Source: an uncultured Dysosmobacter sp.
GTDB taxonomy: Bacteria > Bacillota > Clostridia > Oscillospirales > Oscillospiraceae
Assembly (NCBI GenBank): GCA_934504065.1
Contig: CAKSVQ010000050.1
Location: 1-13,959, forward strand
Direction: 5' to 3'
Length of the DNA: 13,959 nucleotides
Positions 5,657 to 11,527 of this stretch are shown one piece after another. How positions within the stretch are numbered: position 1 is the first letter of the stretch; every line of letters starts with the position of its first letter. The notes under the pieces are model-generated. The model did not search any database. It was not told the origin of the DNA and saw only the letters and a list, made by a program, of their open reading frames with translations. A program made the position numbers and the translations under genes.

Positions 5657-6025
5657 TCTTTGCTTGAGGTATTCGGCGAGGTCACGGAAGGCGCGTTCAA
5701 TTGCGGCAAGGTCCTCATCGCTACGGGAGAGAACCAGAGATAGAAACGCTTTCTTGAAGTCATTGTTACCCTTGAGCGTTTTGGCGACGTAAGCGGCGAT
5801 CTCCTCATCCGGAGAACGGGCAATGAACATTGCACCATCACCGGAGCGGAGCCAACTTTCGGAGACATCAAACTCACGGCAGATTAGGGCAATAACGGAA
5901 TCTGCGGGGATGTTGCGCCCTACTTCGTAGTTGGCAATAGCACCACGTTTGATGTGGAGTTTGTCGGCAAACTCTTGCTGCGTCATTTTCAGGGATTGAC
6001 GCAATAGTTTAATTCGGTCATGCAC
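5645..6025 (-). CDS. CI-like phage repressor (Xre family, no peptidase domain)
   Basis: The N-terminal HTH (about residues 3-58: RIKLLRQSLKMTQQEFADKL, then IKRGAIANYEVGRNIPADSVIALICREFDVSESWL) is a clear Xre/Cro-CI domain. The remaining 65 residues are a helical dimerisation region (EEIAAYV..., then RSDEDLAAIERAFRDLAEYL). There is no LexA/CI-type autocleavage domain, so induction would not be by simple RecA-stimulated self-cleavage. GTG at 6025 is chosen because GGAGGTGAT lies at the right distance; upstream ATGs in frame would place that ribosome site inside the coding sequence. The gene runs opposite to the early operon and shares its control region, as for lysogeny repressors. Confidence 0.93.
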   Translation of the reverse strand: MHDRIKLLRQSLKMTQQEFADKLHIKRGAIANYEVGRNIPADSVIALICREFDVSESWLRSGDGAMFIARSPDEEIAAYVAKTLKGNNDFKKAFLSLVLSRSDEDLAAIERAFRDLAEYLKQRKGE

Positions 6026-6090
6026 GGTATCACCTCCCTTTGGCAACATGGTAACACAAAATGAGAAAAAAATCAAGAAATATTTGCAAC

Positions 6091-6147
6091 AAAATCACAA
6101 AACTATATTGACAAATGTGATTTTGTGAGCTATGATAGTAACACAAA
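6091..6147. promoter_or_regulatory. Repressor operator region
   Basis: Perfect inverted arms aaaatcaca (6091-6099) and tgtgatttt (6116-6124) flank the -35 box of the early promoter. A second partial pair, tttgtg (6122-6127) and cacaaa (6142-6147), flanks its -10 box. Further CACAAA-type half-sites occur at 6054-6061. Repeated TTTTGTGA/TCACAAAA half-sites over the promoter are what a CI-like dimer would need to block it. Confidence 0.6.
6108..6136 (+). promoter_or_regulatory. Rightward early promoter
   Basis: TTGACA and TATGAT are separated by 17 bp, close to ideal sigma-A consensus. It lies 47 bp upstream of the first early gene and inside the symmetric repressor sites. Confidence 0.85.
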
Positions 6148-6182
6148 CACAAATAGACGCAACACACAGGAGGTGAAGCGGT

Positions 6183-6335
6183 ATGCCGGAGGCAATCGAG
6201 AGAATTATTGCGGACGTTAACGCCAGTATGGAGATGGACGAGGCGGTCACCGTCGCATTTACTGCGGGGCTGAGCGCGGGCGTGATGCTGGGGAAGTGTT
6301 CGAAGGAGAAGGACGAGAAGGAGGAGAAGGAATGA
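6183..6335 (+). CDS. First early-operon protein, 50 aa
   Basis: The ATG follows AGGAGGTGAAGCGGT, a strong ribosome site directly downstream of the early promoter. The sequence starts MPEAIERIIADVNASMEMDE, has a short hydrophobic stretch (AVTVAFTAGLSAGVMLG) and ends in a charged Lys/Glu tail. As the first gene under repressor control it might be a regulator such as a Cro or excision analogue, but no HTH is visible. Its stop overlaps the next start by ATGA. Confidence 0.75.
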   Translation: MPEAIERIIADVNASMEMDEAVTVAFTAGLSAGVMLGKCSKEKDEKEEKE

Positions 6336-6577
6336 ACCGGATGATGGTTTGCAGGATGCAATGGACGGCGGGACGCGCAGCCAAGGCTGCGGAGCTGGCG
6401 GAGGTTATTCTGCGCAGCGGGGCAGAAATGGACTGCTCCATGCAGGACGTGCAGAATGCGTGCGAGCTTGTCGAAGCGGCCTGTGCGGAGGCCACGGATG
6501 CGTCAAGAATTCCCATGCGGGAAATCCGGCGCGACGCTGAGGCCGCCCTCAAGGGCTTCGAGGTAGACCTTGGATAG
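6332..6577 (+). CDS. Hypothetical early protein, 81 aa
   Basis: The frame starts at an ATG that overlaps the previous stop and is preceded by GGAGGAGAAGG. The product is Ala/Glu-rich and predicted to be all helix (AAKAAELAEVILRS, DVQNACELVEAACAEA), with no recognised motif. Its last 75 bases overlap, on the opposite strand, a gene with its own strong promoter. Both frames could be real; if only one is, this one has weaker evidence than the ribosome-site-bearing opposite gene. Confidence 0.65.
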   Translation: MNRMMVCRMQWTAGRAAKAAELAEVILRSGAEMDCSMQDVQNACELVEAACAEATDASRIPMREIRRDAEAALKGFEVDLG

Positions 6578-6688
6578 GGAAGAACGGGGCGCGTCCGGAT
6601 GGGTGCGCATATGGTCAAGGAGAATTGCCTGTGCCCAAGCAATCGCGACGGACAGCTCAAACTGAGAATAGATTTCTTCAGGTTTCAA
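6503..6688 (-). CDS. Small inverted gene within the early operon, 61 aa
   Basis: A TTG start at 6688 is preceded by GGAGGAGGTGAAAAAT, one of the strongest ribosome sites in the window, and by a near-perfect promoter at 6744-6773. The product starts (M)KPEEIYSQFELSVAIAWAQA and is largely helical. It is transcribed against the operon, so it would be made when the early promoter is silent. A role in lysogeny or as an antisense brake on the upstream gene is possible. I do not recognise the family. Confidence 0.65.
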   Translation of the reverse strand: MKPEEIYSQFELSVAIAWAQAILLDHMRTHPDAPRSSLSKVYLEALEGGLSVAPDFPHGNS

Positions 6689-6743
6689 ATTTTTCACCTC
6701 CTCCAAGTAAGCTTCGGTGCGGGATGACGGTCTCACACTGTGG

Positions 6744-6773
6744 AGTATAGCACGGAGGAGCGTGGAATGTCAA
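6744..6773 (-). promoter_or_regulatory. Strong leftward promoter for the inverted gene
   Basis: On the minus strand TTGACA (6773-6768, full consensus) and TATACT (6749-6744, five of six) are 18 bp apart. The predicted leader of about 50 bases ends in the ribosome site of the gene at 6688. Confidence 0.8.
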
Positions 6774-6785
6774 ATAGGAGGTGAA

Positions 6786-7040
6786 ATGCGAGTGGAATGG
6801 ATCAGGATCGCGGCGGTTTGCGTGGCGGCGATTGCGGCCGGGCTTGCGATTTGGGGATACAAGGTTGCCAAGCAGGCGGAAGAAGCGGCAAGGGAGGCGG
6901 CGGAAGCGGCAGGCCGGGCGGCGGAAGCGTTTCGGCAGCTTGGTGAGATGCTGGATGAGTTTGCACGGCACTTGGAAGCGTATAGTCAGTGTTTGGCGGA
7001 GGAATTCGTGGCGGAGTTCGGGAAGAACTATTTGGAGTGA
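6786..7040 (+). CDS. Membrane-anchored Ala-rich coiled-coil protein, 84 aa
   Basis: An N-terminal transmembrane helix (about residues 7-24, IAAVCVAAIAAGLAIWGY) is followed by an Ala/Glu heptad-like region (KQAEEAAREAAEAAGRAAEAF) and an acidic tail. AGGAGGTGA precedes the ATG closely. The Ala-rich segment could form an alanine zipper and oligomerise. The form recalls small phage holin-accessory or spanin-like proteins, but the early position does not support lysis. Function unknown. Confidence 0.75.
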   Translation: MRVEWIRIAAVCVAAIAAGLAIWGYKVAKQAEEAAREAAEAAGRAAEAFRQLGEMLDEFARHLEAYSQCLAEEFVAEFGKNYLE

Positions 7041-7049
7041 GGAGCGGAT

Positions 7050-7160
7050 GCACCTGCGGGCGCGGGGTGGGGAACGGATTGCCACGGCATTCGGCATCGC
7101 AATGACAGGTACGAGAGCGACAGCAGCGGGACGTCGAGGACGCCGTCCCCTACAAATACC
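7050..7160. repeat. Composite of dispersed repeats after the gene at 6786
   Basis: The 7041-7225 gap has no gene. It contains in order a cctgcgggcgcgg motif, a diverged ggattgccacg...tcgcaatgaca unit (7077-7105) and a hairpin unit ending cgtcccctac (7129-7151). Each motif or close variants recur elsewhere in the window after stop codons. Confidence 0.75.
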
Positions 7161-7225
7161 TGCGGTGGGGACAAGGTACGCGGCGGGCGGTTCGGGCATA
7201 GGAATTGAGATAGGAGGTGGCGGCT

Positions 7226-7411
7226 TTGCGGAAAACGCAGGAAATCAAGGTAATCACTTACGTTGAGAAAAACGGCGAGCTGGTGCGGTTTGACGATCTG
7301 ACACCGGAAGAAAAGCAATGTGCGGCGACAAAGCTGAAGCTGGACTATCTCAATGCGATGTACCGAGGAATCGCACGATTTTATGTGGAAGGAGAGGAAC
7401 GCGTGGGATGA
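7226..7411 (+). CDS. Small phage protein, 61 aa
   Basis: TTG at 7226 is preferred because AGGAGGTGG lies 6 bases before it; an in-frame GTG at 7217 would sit inside that site. The protein has a beta-hairpin-like start (EIKVITYVEKNGELVRFDDL) and a helical end with DLTPEEKQCAATKLKLDYLN and YRGIARFYVEGEE. Proteins with this LTPEEK...KLKL...YRG pattern are common in the early regions of Clostridia prophages as I recall, but have no assigned role. ATGA overlap with the next gene implies translational coupling. Confidence 0.8.
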   Translation: MRKTQEIKVITYVEKNGELVRFDDLTPEEKQCAATKLKLDYLNAMYRGIARFYVEGEERVG

Positions 7412-7647
7412 ACTGTGGGGAGTGCGAAAAGAGCCGGGTGGAGCAGATGGGGAACGGCAGAGAAATGCTGTTCTGCACGGAAGCACGGCGGCACGTTGGC
7501 GTTCCGCTGGCCTCCGGCAGCGGGAAGGCCGTACTGGGGTTCGGGGTAAGCCCGGCTTGGTGCGGGAGAAAGGTACAGTGGGGGATTCCACGGACGCGGG
7601 GGACGGAGGGGACGGATTGCCACGGCTCCTGCGGAGCCTCGCAATGA
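7408..7647 (+). CDS. Small Cys-rich protein with repeat-encoded C-terminus, 79 aa
   Basis: Cys3, Cys6, Cys23 and Cys52 (NCGEC..., FC, WCGRK) could form a zinc site. The core ends near WCGRK at residue 55. From about residue 65 the sequence (GTEGTDCHGSCGASQ) is translated from a dispersed palindromic repeat, and the stop codon lies in the repeat's conserved CAATGACA. The repeat has thus lengthened the gene. Start at ATG overlapping the previous TGA. Function unknown. Confidence 0.7.
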   Translation: MNCGECEKSRVEQMGNGREMLFCTEARRHVGVPLASGSGKAVLGFGVSPAWCGRKVQWGIPRTRGTEGTDCHGSCGASQ

Positions 7648-7656
7648 CAGGTACGG
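7611..7656. repeat. Dispersed palindromic repeat, well-conserved copy
   Basis: Contains ggattgccacggctcctgcg and the complementary arm through cctcgcaatgacag. It is nearly identical to the copies at 8268-8311 and 13368-13405. The left part is coding for the C-terminus of the gene at 7408. Confidence 0.85.
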
Positions 7657-7670
7657 AAGGTGGTTGAGCA

Positions 7671-7868
7671 ATGGAACCAATGGAGGTATTGGTGATGCAC
7701 CCGGAGCGGGGGCCTGTGGTGGTACCGGCGTACTGCCGGATCGACGCACAGCTACAGGCGGCGGCAATCTGGGACGTGACGCTGGACGAAGTCATGGAGC
7801 GCTGCAAGCTGGGGCTGAAAACGGAGCAGCTAGAACAGCTGCGGAAGGAGAACTATGTACGGGCTTGA
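7671..7868 (+). CDS. Hypothetical early protein, 65 aa
   Basis: The first half looks beta-rich (MEVLVMHPERGPVVVPAYCR) and the second helical (LQAAAIWDVTLDEVMERCKL, LKTEQLEQLRKENYV). The ribosome site GGTGG is 9 bases before ATG and moderate. It overlaps the next gene by 14 bases in a different frame, consistent with coupling. No family recognised. Confidence 0.75.
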   Translation: MEPMEVLVMHPERGPVVVPAYCRIDAQLQAAAIWDVTLDEVMERCKLGLKTEQLEQLRKENYVRA

Positions 7869-8082
7869 AGCAAGATACCGCGCAATCCGGCGGGCGCTGG
7901 ATTTTCGCGGGTGGGATTACCGGACGCTGGGCGCGAAAGTGAACTACAGCGAGGCGGCGATCAAGCGGTACATGGCGCGGATCAAGGACGGACTGCCGGG
8001 AAGCCGGTTTGTGGGAGAAGCAATCGACGCGGCGCTGGGCGGCGTGATCTGTGACGAGAAGGAGCGCCGGAGGCGGAGTTGA
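7855..8082 (+). CDS. Small HTH-like protein, 75 aa
   Basis: Residues 7-45 (YRAIRRALDFRGWDYRTLGA followed by KVNYSEAAIKRYMARIKDG) fit a compact helix-turn-helix: helix, RTLGAKVNYSEAAIKRYM, then a third helix. A basic tail (EKERRRRS) ends the protein. GGAAGGAG precedes ATG 7855 by 4 bases. It may be a small DNA-binding regulator of the phage early genes, but the similarity is by eye and moderate. A dispersed repeat starts directly after its stop. Confidence 0.7.
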   Translation: MYGLEARYRAIRRALDFRGWDYRTLGAKVNYSEAAIKRYMARIKDGLPGSRFVGEAIDAALGGVICDEKERRRRS

Positions 8083-8311
8083 GGCCGCTGCGGCGGAGAA
8101 TGCGCCTGCGGGCGCGGAGACCCCCCTCAGTCAGCTTCGCTGACAGTTCTCGCTGTGGCTCGGTCACCTCGCGGCTCTGACATGCCACCGGCATGTCATT
8201 CACTACCGCGAGGCCGCTTCGCTACCCCGAAAGGGGAGCCGAGGCGCTGCGGCGCGGGGATGGGGAGACGGATTGCCACGGCTCCTGCGGAGCCTCGCAA
8301 TGACAAGAACG
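8083..8311. repeat. Long composite of nested palindromic repeats
   Basis: No gene occupies 8083-8356. Starting right after the stop are gaggccgctgcggcgg, cctgcgggcgcgg, and a block of about 120 bp (8123-8242) made of nested inverted repeats: gtcagc/gctgac, ctcgcgg/ccgcgag and gacatgcc/ggcatgtc. The block is bounded by cccctcag and aaaggggagcc. A standard ggattgccacg...gcaatgacaa unit follows (8270-8306). The whole block resembles repeats dispersed in gut Clostridia chromosomes. Confidence 0.8.
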
Positions 8312-8356
8312 GGAAATGCGCCGATGGCGCGATATCAATTAAGGAGGACAACACAA

Positions 8357-8668
8357 ATGAAAAAGGAAGTTCGGGTTCATTCGAAGAAAACGGAGCTGGA
8401 GCGGGAGCACGCGGAGCTGGAGCGGCTGAACGGGAAGGCGGAGCGGCACGGCCGGGCGCAGCAGGAGAGCGCGGCGGCCTACCACGAGGCCTATGCTGCG
8501 GCATGGGGACAGCAGGTGCAGCGGATGAAGCTGACGGCGGCGCTCTGGGCGATGGCCATGGTGCTGTGCTGCATGGTGGCGGTGACGTGCTGGATGGTGG
8601 CGCCGTGGTGGACGGCGGTGATGCCGCTGATCAACGCGATCTGCTGCCTGCGCAGGGTGCTGCGCTGA
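8357..8668 (+). CDS. Coiled-coil membrane protein, 103 aa
   Basis: A charged helical N-terminus (KKTELEREHAELERLNGKAE, about 10-35) precedes two hydrophobic helices (about 59-80 and 84-98) that include several Cys and Trp. The C-terminus is basic (LRRVLR). AAGGAGGAC lies 7 bases before ATG. A hairpin membrane protein with a cytoplasmic coiled coil is inferred. Function unknown. Its stop overlaps the next ATG by one base (TGATG). Confidence 0.75.
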   Translation: MKKEVRVHSKKTELEREHAELERLNGKAERHGRAQQESAAAYHEAYAAAWGQQVQRMKLTAALWAMAMVLCCMVAVTCWMVAPWWTAVMPLINAICCLRRVLR

Positions 8669-8868
8669 TGGTGCGGACATTTTTGCCGGAGATCGGGGAG
8701 ACATACCGAGGCGAAAACGGTAGGAAATACCGCTGCGTCGGGGTCAGCCGGGTCTTCGGCACCGCCCGTTTGCGGGACGTGGCCAGAGGGCAGACGTTCA
8801 CGGCCATTGAGGTCTGGTGCCGGAATGGACGGATCGGATGGGATAGGACGTGCAGCGTGCGGGAGTGA
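8668..8868 (+). CDS. Hypothetical small basic protein, 66 aa
   Basis: It begins MVRTFLPEIGETYRGENGRK and looks like a small beta-barrel: short strands (KYRCVGVSRVFG, TARLRDVARG, TFTAIEVWCRNG) separated by Gly turns. It depends on coupling to the preceding gene, as no clear ribosome site is seen. Small beta-rich phage proteins of this form can bind nucleic acid, but nothing here proves it. A gaggccgctgcggcgg repeat begins at its stop codon. Confidence 0.7.
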   Translation: MVRTFLPEIGETYRGENGRKYRCVGVSRVFGTARLRDVARGQTFTAIEVWCRNGRIGWDRTCSVRE

Positions 8869-9067
8869 GGCCGCTGCGGCGGGGGGAGAGGGACGGATTG
8901 CCACGTCGCTTCGCTCCTCGCAATGACAAAAGGGGGAGCCGCCAACGGCTGCGACTTCGCAATGGCAAGAGGGGGAGTGTCTGCACGCGGCGGGCTGAGG
9001 GCAGCCCGCCCTACGGAGGGTGCTCGATGGTGCGTCCGGCGGGTCGATGTGGGCATCGACCCCTACG
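8869..9067. repeat. Composite of dispersed repeats before the tRNA-like sequence
   Basis: No gene in 8869-9199. Units in order: gaggccgctgcggcgg, ggattgccacgtcgcttcgc with its right arm (8894-8927), a degenerate half unit ending cgcaatggcaag, a hairpin ggcgggctgagggcagcccgcc (8989-9010), and gggtcgatgtgggcatcgac with cccctacg (9040-9067). The last unit recurs at 13464-13490. Confidence 0.8.
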
Positions 9068-9089
9068 AAATGAGATGAATCAAGAATAT

Positions 9090-9163
9090 GGCTGCGCGGA
9101 GTGTGGCACTCACTGGCCGGGCACAGGACAGAAACGCGGGTTCGATTCCCGCCGCAGCCTCCA
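9090..9163 (+). tRNA. tRNA-Cys-like sequence with aberrant D and anticodon arms
   Basis: Acceptor arms GGCTGCG (9090-9096) and CGCAGCC (9153-9159) pair perfectly, followed by T and an encoded CCA. The T-arm is textbook: GCGGG, TTCGATT, CCCGC. Between them fold a 5-bp stem with a 3-base loop (9099-9111) and a 6-bp stem with one G-A mismatch over a 7-base loop (9113-9131). The loop places GCA (Cys) in the anticodon position, and the U discriminator also fits tRNA-Cys. U8, a normal D-loop and U33 are missing. It may be a degenerate tRNA, a tRNA mimic or a relic; normal decoding is doubtful. Confidence 0.5.
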
Positions 9164-9199
9164 TTTTGCAATACAAAATAACACGAAGGAGGACTTTTT

Positions 9200-9742
9200 A
9201 TGATTCTGGAAAAAGGCTTGGTACAGCTGATGAAAAAGGCGTACAAGCTCGGCGGGTACACGGTGGCGGAGTTTGCCAACGGGGAGCACCGGCGGTACAT
9301 TGTGGCCACGAAGGAGTGGCTGGTGGCGTGCGATGCGCCGATGATGCCGCGAAAGGCGCTCGGGCTGCTTGCGGAGCACCTCGGGATGATGCCGCGCGAC
9401 GAGGCCTTCCGGGTGCGCAAGGATACGGAGGCGCAGACGATTCTGGTGGACACGGTGGTTGGCGTGTTCTGCGATCTGTACGGCCAGCGCAGCGCGCCGA
9501 TGGGGCGCACTCGACTGACGCTGGACGGATTGGAGGTCTGGCAGGAGGAAAACGGCGAGGAAATTTTCCTGATGAAGCCGGAGCAGATGGAACTGATCGG
9601 CCGAACGGCCGACACGCTAATCCAGCGGTCGGGCGACGTGCTGGTTGCGGACACGGGAATGGAGTTCGTAGGCGTCTGCCGGACGGACGATGGGCTGCAC
9701 CCGGGCGTGGAGCAGCTGAAGAAGTGGAGATGGGACAGATGA
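9200..9742 (+). CDS. Hypothetical phage protein, 180 aa
   Basis: GAAGGAGGA lies 6 bases before ATG. The protein is a globular mix: an N-terminal strand/helix part (MILEKGLVQLMKKAYKLGGY), a central helical region with ALGLLAEHLGMMPRDEAFRV, and a C-terminal half with ILVDTVVGVFCDLYGQR and LTLDGLEVWQEENGEEIFLM. No catalytic motif or membrane segment is visible. It follows the tRNA-like sequence and heads a run of four overlapping genes that ends in the DUF4406 gene. I do not recognise its family. Confidence 0.8.
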   Translation: MILEKGLVQLMKKAYKLGGYTVAEFANGEHRRYIVATKEWLVACDAPMMPRKALGLLAEHLGMMPRDEAFRVRKDTEAQTILVDTVVGVFCDLYGQRSAPMGRTRLTLDGLEVWQEENGEEIFLMKPEQMELIGRTADTLIQRSGDVLVADTGMEFVGVCRTDDGLHPGVEQLKKWRWDR

Positions 9743-10107
9743 GAGACGGGAACATCACGGAGACACTGCAGCACTGCGCGGAAGAAGCGGCATGCCACGT
9801 GTGCCGCCGCGAAGACATTCAAAAAGAAATGGGCGGCTTACTTTGCATTGCAGGGCTGATGGCGGAGGCCATTGAGACGCTGAACCAGAAGGACAAGTGG
9901 ATTGAGGAGCTGCAAGGACTGCTGGGCGCGATGGAGAAAACTGCGAAGCATTACAAGGAGCAGCGGGATGCTGCTGTGAAGCAGCTCCGGCGCATTGCGG
10001 ACTGTGATAGCTGTAAGTATAACCAGCCGTGCGGCGTGGACGGCCCGAAATGCGTGGCCTGTACCAGAGGGCAGGGCTGGGAATGGGACGAAGGAGGTAC
10101 AGGATGA
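9739..10107 (+). CDS. Coiled-coil protein with C-terminal zinc-ribbon-like Cys cluster, 122 aa
   Basis: Cys13, Cys19 and Cys22 near the N-terminus are followed by a helical coiled coil (about 45-86, EAIETLNQKDKWIEELQGLL ... KEQRDAAVKQLRRI). The C-terminal cluster CDSCKYNQPC...CVAC (Cys89, 92, 98, 105, 108) should bind zinc. This layout is common in uncharacterised phage early proteins. It overlaps both neighbours by ATGA, tying it to the methyltransferase gene downstream. Confidence 0.8.
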   Translation: MRDGNITETLQHCAEEAACHVCRREDIQKEMGGLLCIAGLMAEAIETLNQKDKWIEELQGLLGAMEKTAKHYKEQRDAAVKQLRRIADCDSCKYNQPCGVDGPKCVACTRGQGWEWDEGGTG

Positions 10108-10553
10108 ATCGAGATGCAATGTTTTCCAGCAAAACGGACTTGTGGGAAACGCCGCAGGAGGTGTTTGACCGGCTGGATGCGAGATTCCATTTTGAGGTTG
10201 ACGTTTGCGCGACGGCGGAGAACGCCAAGTGCAAGCGGTACTACACGAAGGAAGTGGACGGACTGGCTCAGGAATGGGAGGGCGTTTGCTGGTGCAATCC
10301 TCCGTATGGCCGCGAGGTCGGAAAGTGGGTGAAGAAAGCGTATGAATCGTCGCTTACGGGAAAGGCACAGGTTGTGATGCTGCTCCCGGCCCGGACGGAT
10401 ACGGCATGGTTCCACGACTACATCTACGGCGAAGCGCAGATTTGCTTCCTGCGCGGGCGGCTGAAATTCGGCGGAAGCAAGAATAGCGCGCCGTTCCCGA
10501 GCATGGTGGTGATATTCCATAGAAGGACGGTGATGTTGGATGAAGTGCTGTGA
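10104..10553 (+). CDS. Phage DNA N6-adenine methyltransferase (Dam family)
   Basis: The 149-aa product has the layout of the short phage Dam-type enzymes: an N-terminal DLWETPQEVFDRLDARF segment (12-28), an AdoMet-side motif FEVDVCAT (30-37) and catalytic NPPY (65-68 in CNPPYGRE). The conserved VVMLLPARTDTAWFHDYI and RGRLKF..S.NSAPFPSMVVIF follow. It would transfer a methyl group from S-adenosylmethionine to adenine N6 in phage DNA, in the cytoplasm. The usual purpose is protection from host restriction or marking of phage DNA. AAGGAGGT precedes ATG. No partner endonuclease is seen, so it is a solitary methylase. Confidence 0.93.
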   Translation: MNRDAMFSSKTDLWETPQEVFDRLDARFHFEVDVCATAENAKCKRYYTKEVDGLAQEWEGVCWCNPPYGREVGKWVKKAYESSLTGKAQVVMLLPARTDTAWFHDYIYGEAQICFLRGRLKFGGSKNSAPFPSMVVIFHRRTVMLDEVL

Positions 10554-10668
10554 GTGCGCGGAATATGAGGTTTGCCGCCGTAAGTATGATCTGCGAAGCC
10601 GCCGAAGGGCGTGCGGAAAGACAAACTGCAGCTCACTGGCTGCCGTTTCTGGGACTACAGGAGGAAAA
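10540..10668 (+). CDS. Cys-rich small frame that reads without a stop into the DUF4406 gene
   Basis: ATG 10540 overlaps the methyltransferase end. The frame starts MKCCECAEYEVCRRKYDLRS and has a compact Cys cluster (residues 3, 4, 6, 12, 25 and 30), typical of small phage zinc proteins. No stop separates it from the next ATG, so it either makes an N-terminal extension of the DUF4406 protein (one 151-aa protein ending at 10995) or has lost its own stop codon. No clear ribosome site lies before ATG 10540. Confidence 0.5.
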
Positions 10669-10995
10669 ATGAAAAAGTTATTTATTTCTCAGCCCATGCG
10701 GGGCAAGACGGATGGGGAAATTCTGGCGGTACGTACTGCCGCGGTAGAGGCCGTGCAGCGTTTGCTGGGAGAAGAAGTCCAAGTGATCGACAGTTTTATC
10801 AAGGGCGCCCCGGCAGAAGCAAGGCCACTGTGGTATCTCGGGGAATCGCTGAAACTGCTGTCCTGCGCGGACGTGGCCTATTTTGCTAAGGGCTGGGAGG
10901 GCGCGCGCGGATGTAGAATCGAGCACGACTGCGCCATTGCGTACGGAATTGTTACGATGAGGGAGGATGGTGGTGAAATGGCTGACAGGGATTGA
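10669..10995 (+). CDS. DUF4406 protein (deoxyribosyltransferase-like fold)
   Basis: ATG 10669 has a strong ribosome site (CAGGAGGAAAA). The 108-aa product starts MKKLFISQPMRGKTDGEI and carries the family's late motif GWEGARGCRIEHDCAIAYGI (about residues 75-94). DUF4406 proteins are related to nucleoside 2-deoxyribosyltransferases and are frequent in phage early operons; a role in nucleotide handling is inferred and the substrate is unknown. The same frame continues upstream to 10540, so a longer form with a Cys-rich N-terminus is possible. Confidence 0.88.
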   Translation: MKKLFISQPMRGKTDGEILAVRTAAVEAVQRLLGEEVQVIDSFIKGAPAEARPLWYLGESLKLLSCADVAYFAKGWEGARGCRIEHDCAIAYGIVTMREDGGEMADRD

Positions 10996-11014
10996 AAGCA
11001 AAGGATGGTAAGGG

Positions 11015-11233
11015 ATGGTTGACAGAAAACGGGAAATTCTGAACAAAGCAAAGGTGCAGGGATGGTTGAGTGGGTTTGACTTTTCTGTGCTGATGCAGGA
11101 GCTGTTGGTGTCGCCGAATGCATATGTTATCGATACGGGGAATTGGCAAAACGTCAATGCGGCGGTGGCACAGCTTCTTGCGCAGCGCATCCGGCGGCAT
11201 CCGCTGCTTTGGAAATGGTTTTTTATGATCTGA
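11015..11233 (+). CDS. Hypothetical early protein, 72 aa
   Basis: The frame begins MVDRKREILNKAKVQGWLSG and contains a hydrophobic middle (LMQELLVSPNAYVIDTGNW) and an amphipathic, basic end (AVAQLLAQRIRRHPLLWKWFFMI). The ribosome site is weak (ggatggtaaggg). The composition is plausible for a small globular protein. No family recognised. Confidence 0.65.
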   Translation: MVDRKREILNKAKVQGWLSGFDFSVLMQELLVSPNAYVIDTGNWQNVNAAVAQLLAQRIRRHPLLWKWFFMI

Positions 11234-11249
11234 AAGGAGGCACGGCAGA

Positions 11250-11525
11250 ATGAAGATATTCAGAATCATTTTAGGAAGGATCGCAGACAAGAAGTTGGCA
11301 TCCTTTGATTTTGAAAAAATGGAGGACACAGAACACATTGTCCACTATGAACACAAAAAAAGACGTCAATATTTGGATATTTTGAGAAAGGCTCACGGAC
11401 CTGCAATCATCCAATCCTACGACCCGGATTTGAACGACCAAAAGGGAATCGGCAATACCTGTTATGGGATTACCCGATACGAGGCTGCTGCCGCAGCTAT
11501 GAAAGTCAGAAGTAAGGGGTGGTGA
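11250..11525 (+). CDS. Hypothetical early protein, 91 aa
   Basis: AAAGGAGG lies 9 bases before ATG. The product is Lys- and His-rich in the middle (EHIVHYEHKKRRQYLDILRK) and ends in ITRYEAAAAAMKVRSKGW, with no known motif. Its codon use is AT-richer than that of most of its neighbours (many AAA, ATT, TTT), suggesting a separate origin from the GC-rich genes around it. Confidence 0.75.
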   Translation: MKIFRIILGRIADKKLASFDFEKMEDTEHIVHYEHKKRRQYLDILRKAHGPAIIQSYDPDLNDQKGIGNTCYGITRYEAAAAAMKVRSKGW

Positions 11526-11527
11526 AA

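Noticed and set aside
7028..7807. Leftward 259-residue frame
   Set aside because: It runs through three repeat units and opposite three small genes; the composition is repeat-derived and Arg/Ser/Pro-rich.
8491..9822. Leftward 443-residue frame
   Set aside because: It opposes several small genes with good ribosome sites and the tRNA-like sequence, and is Ser/Pro/Arg-rich with translated repeats, as expected for a GC-rich antisense frame.
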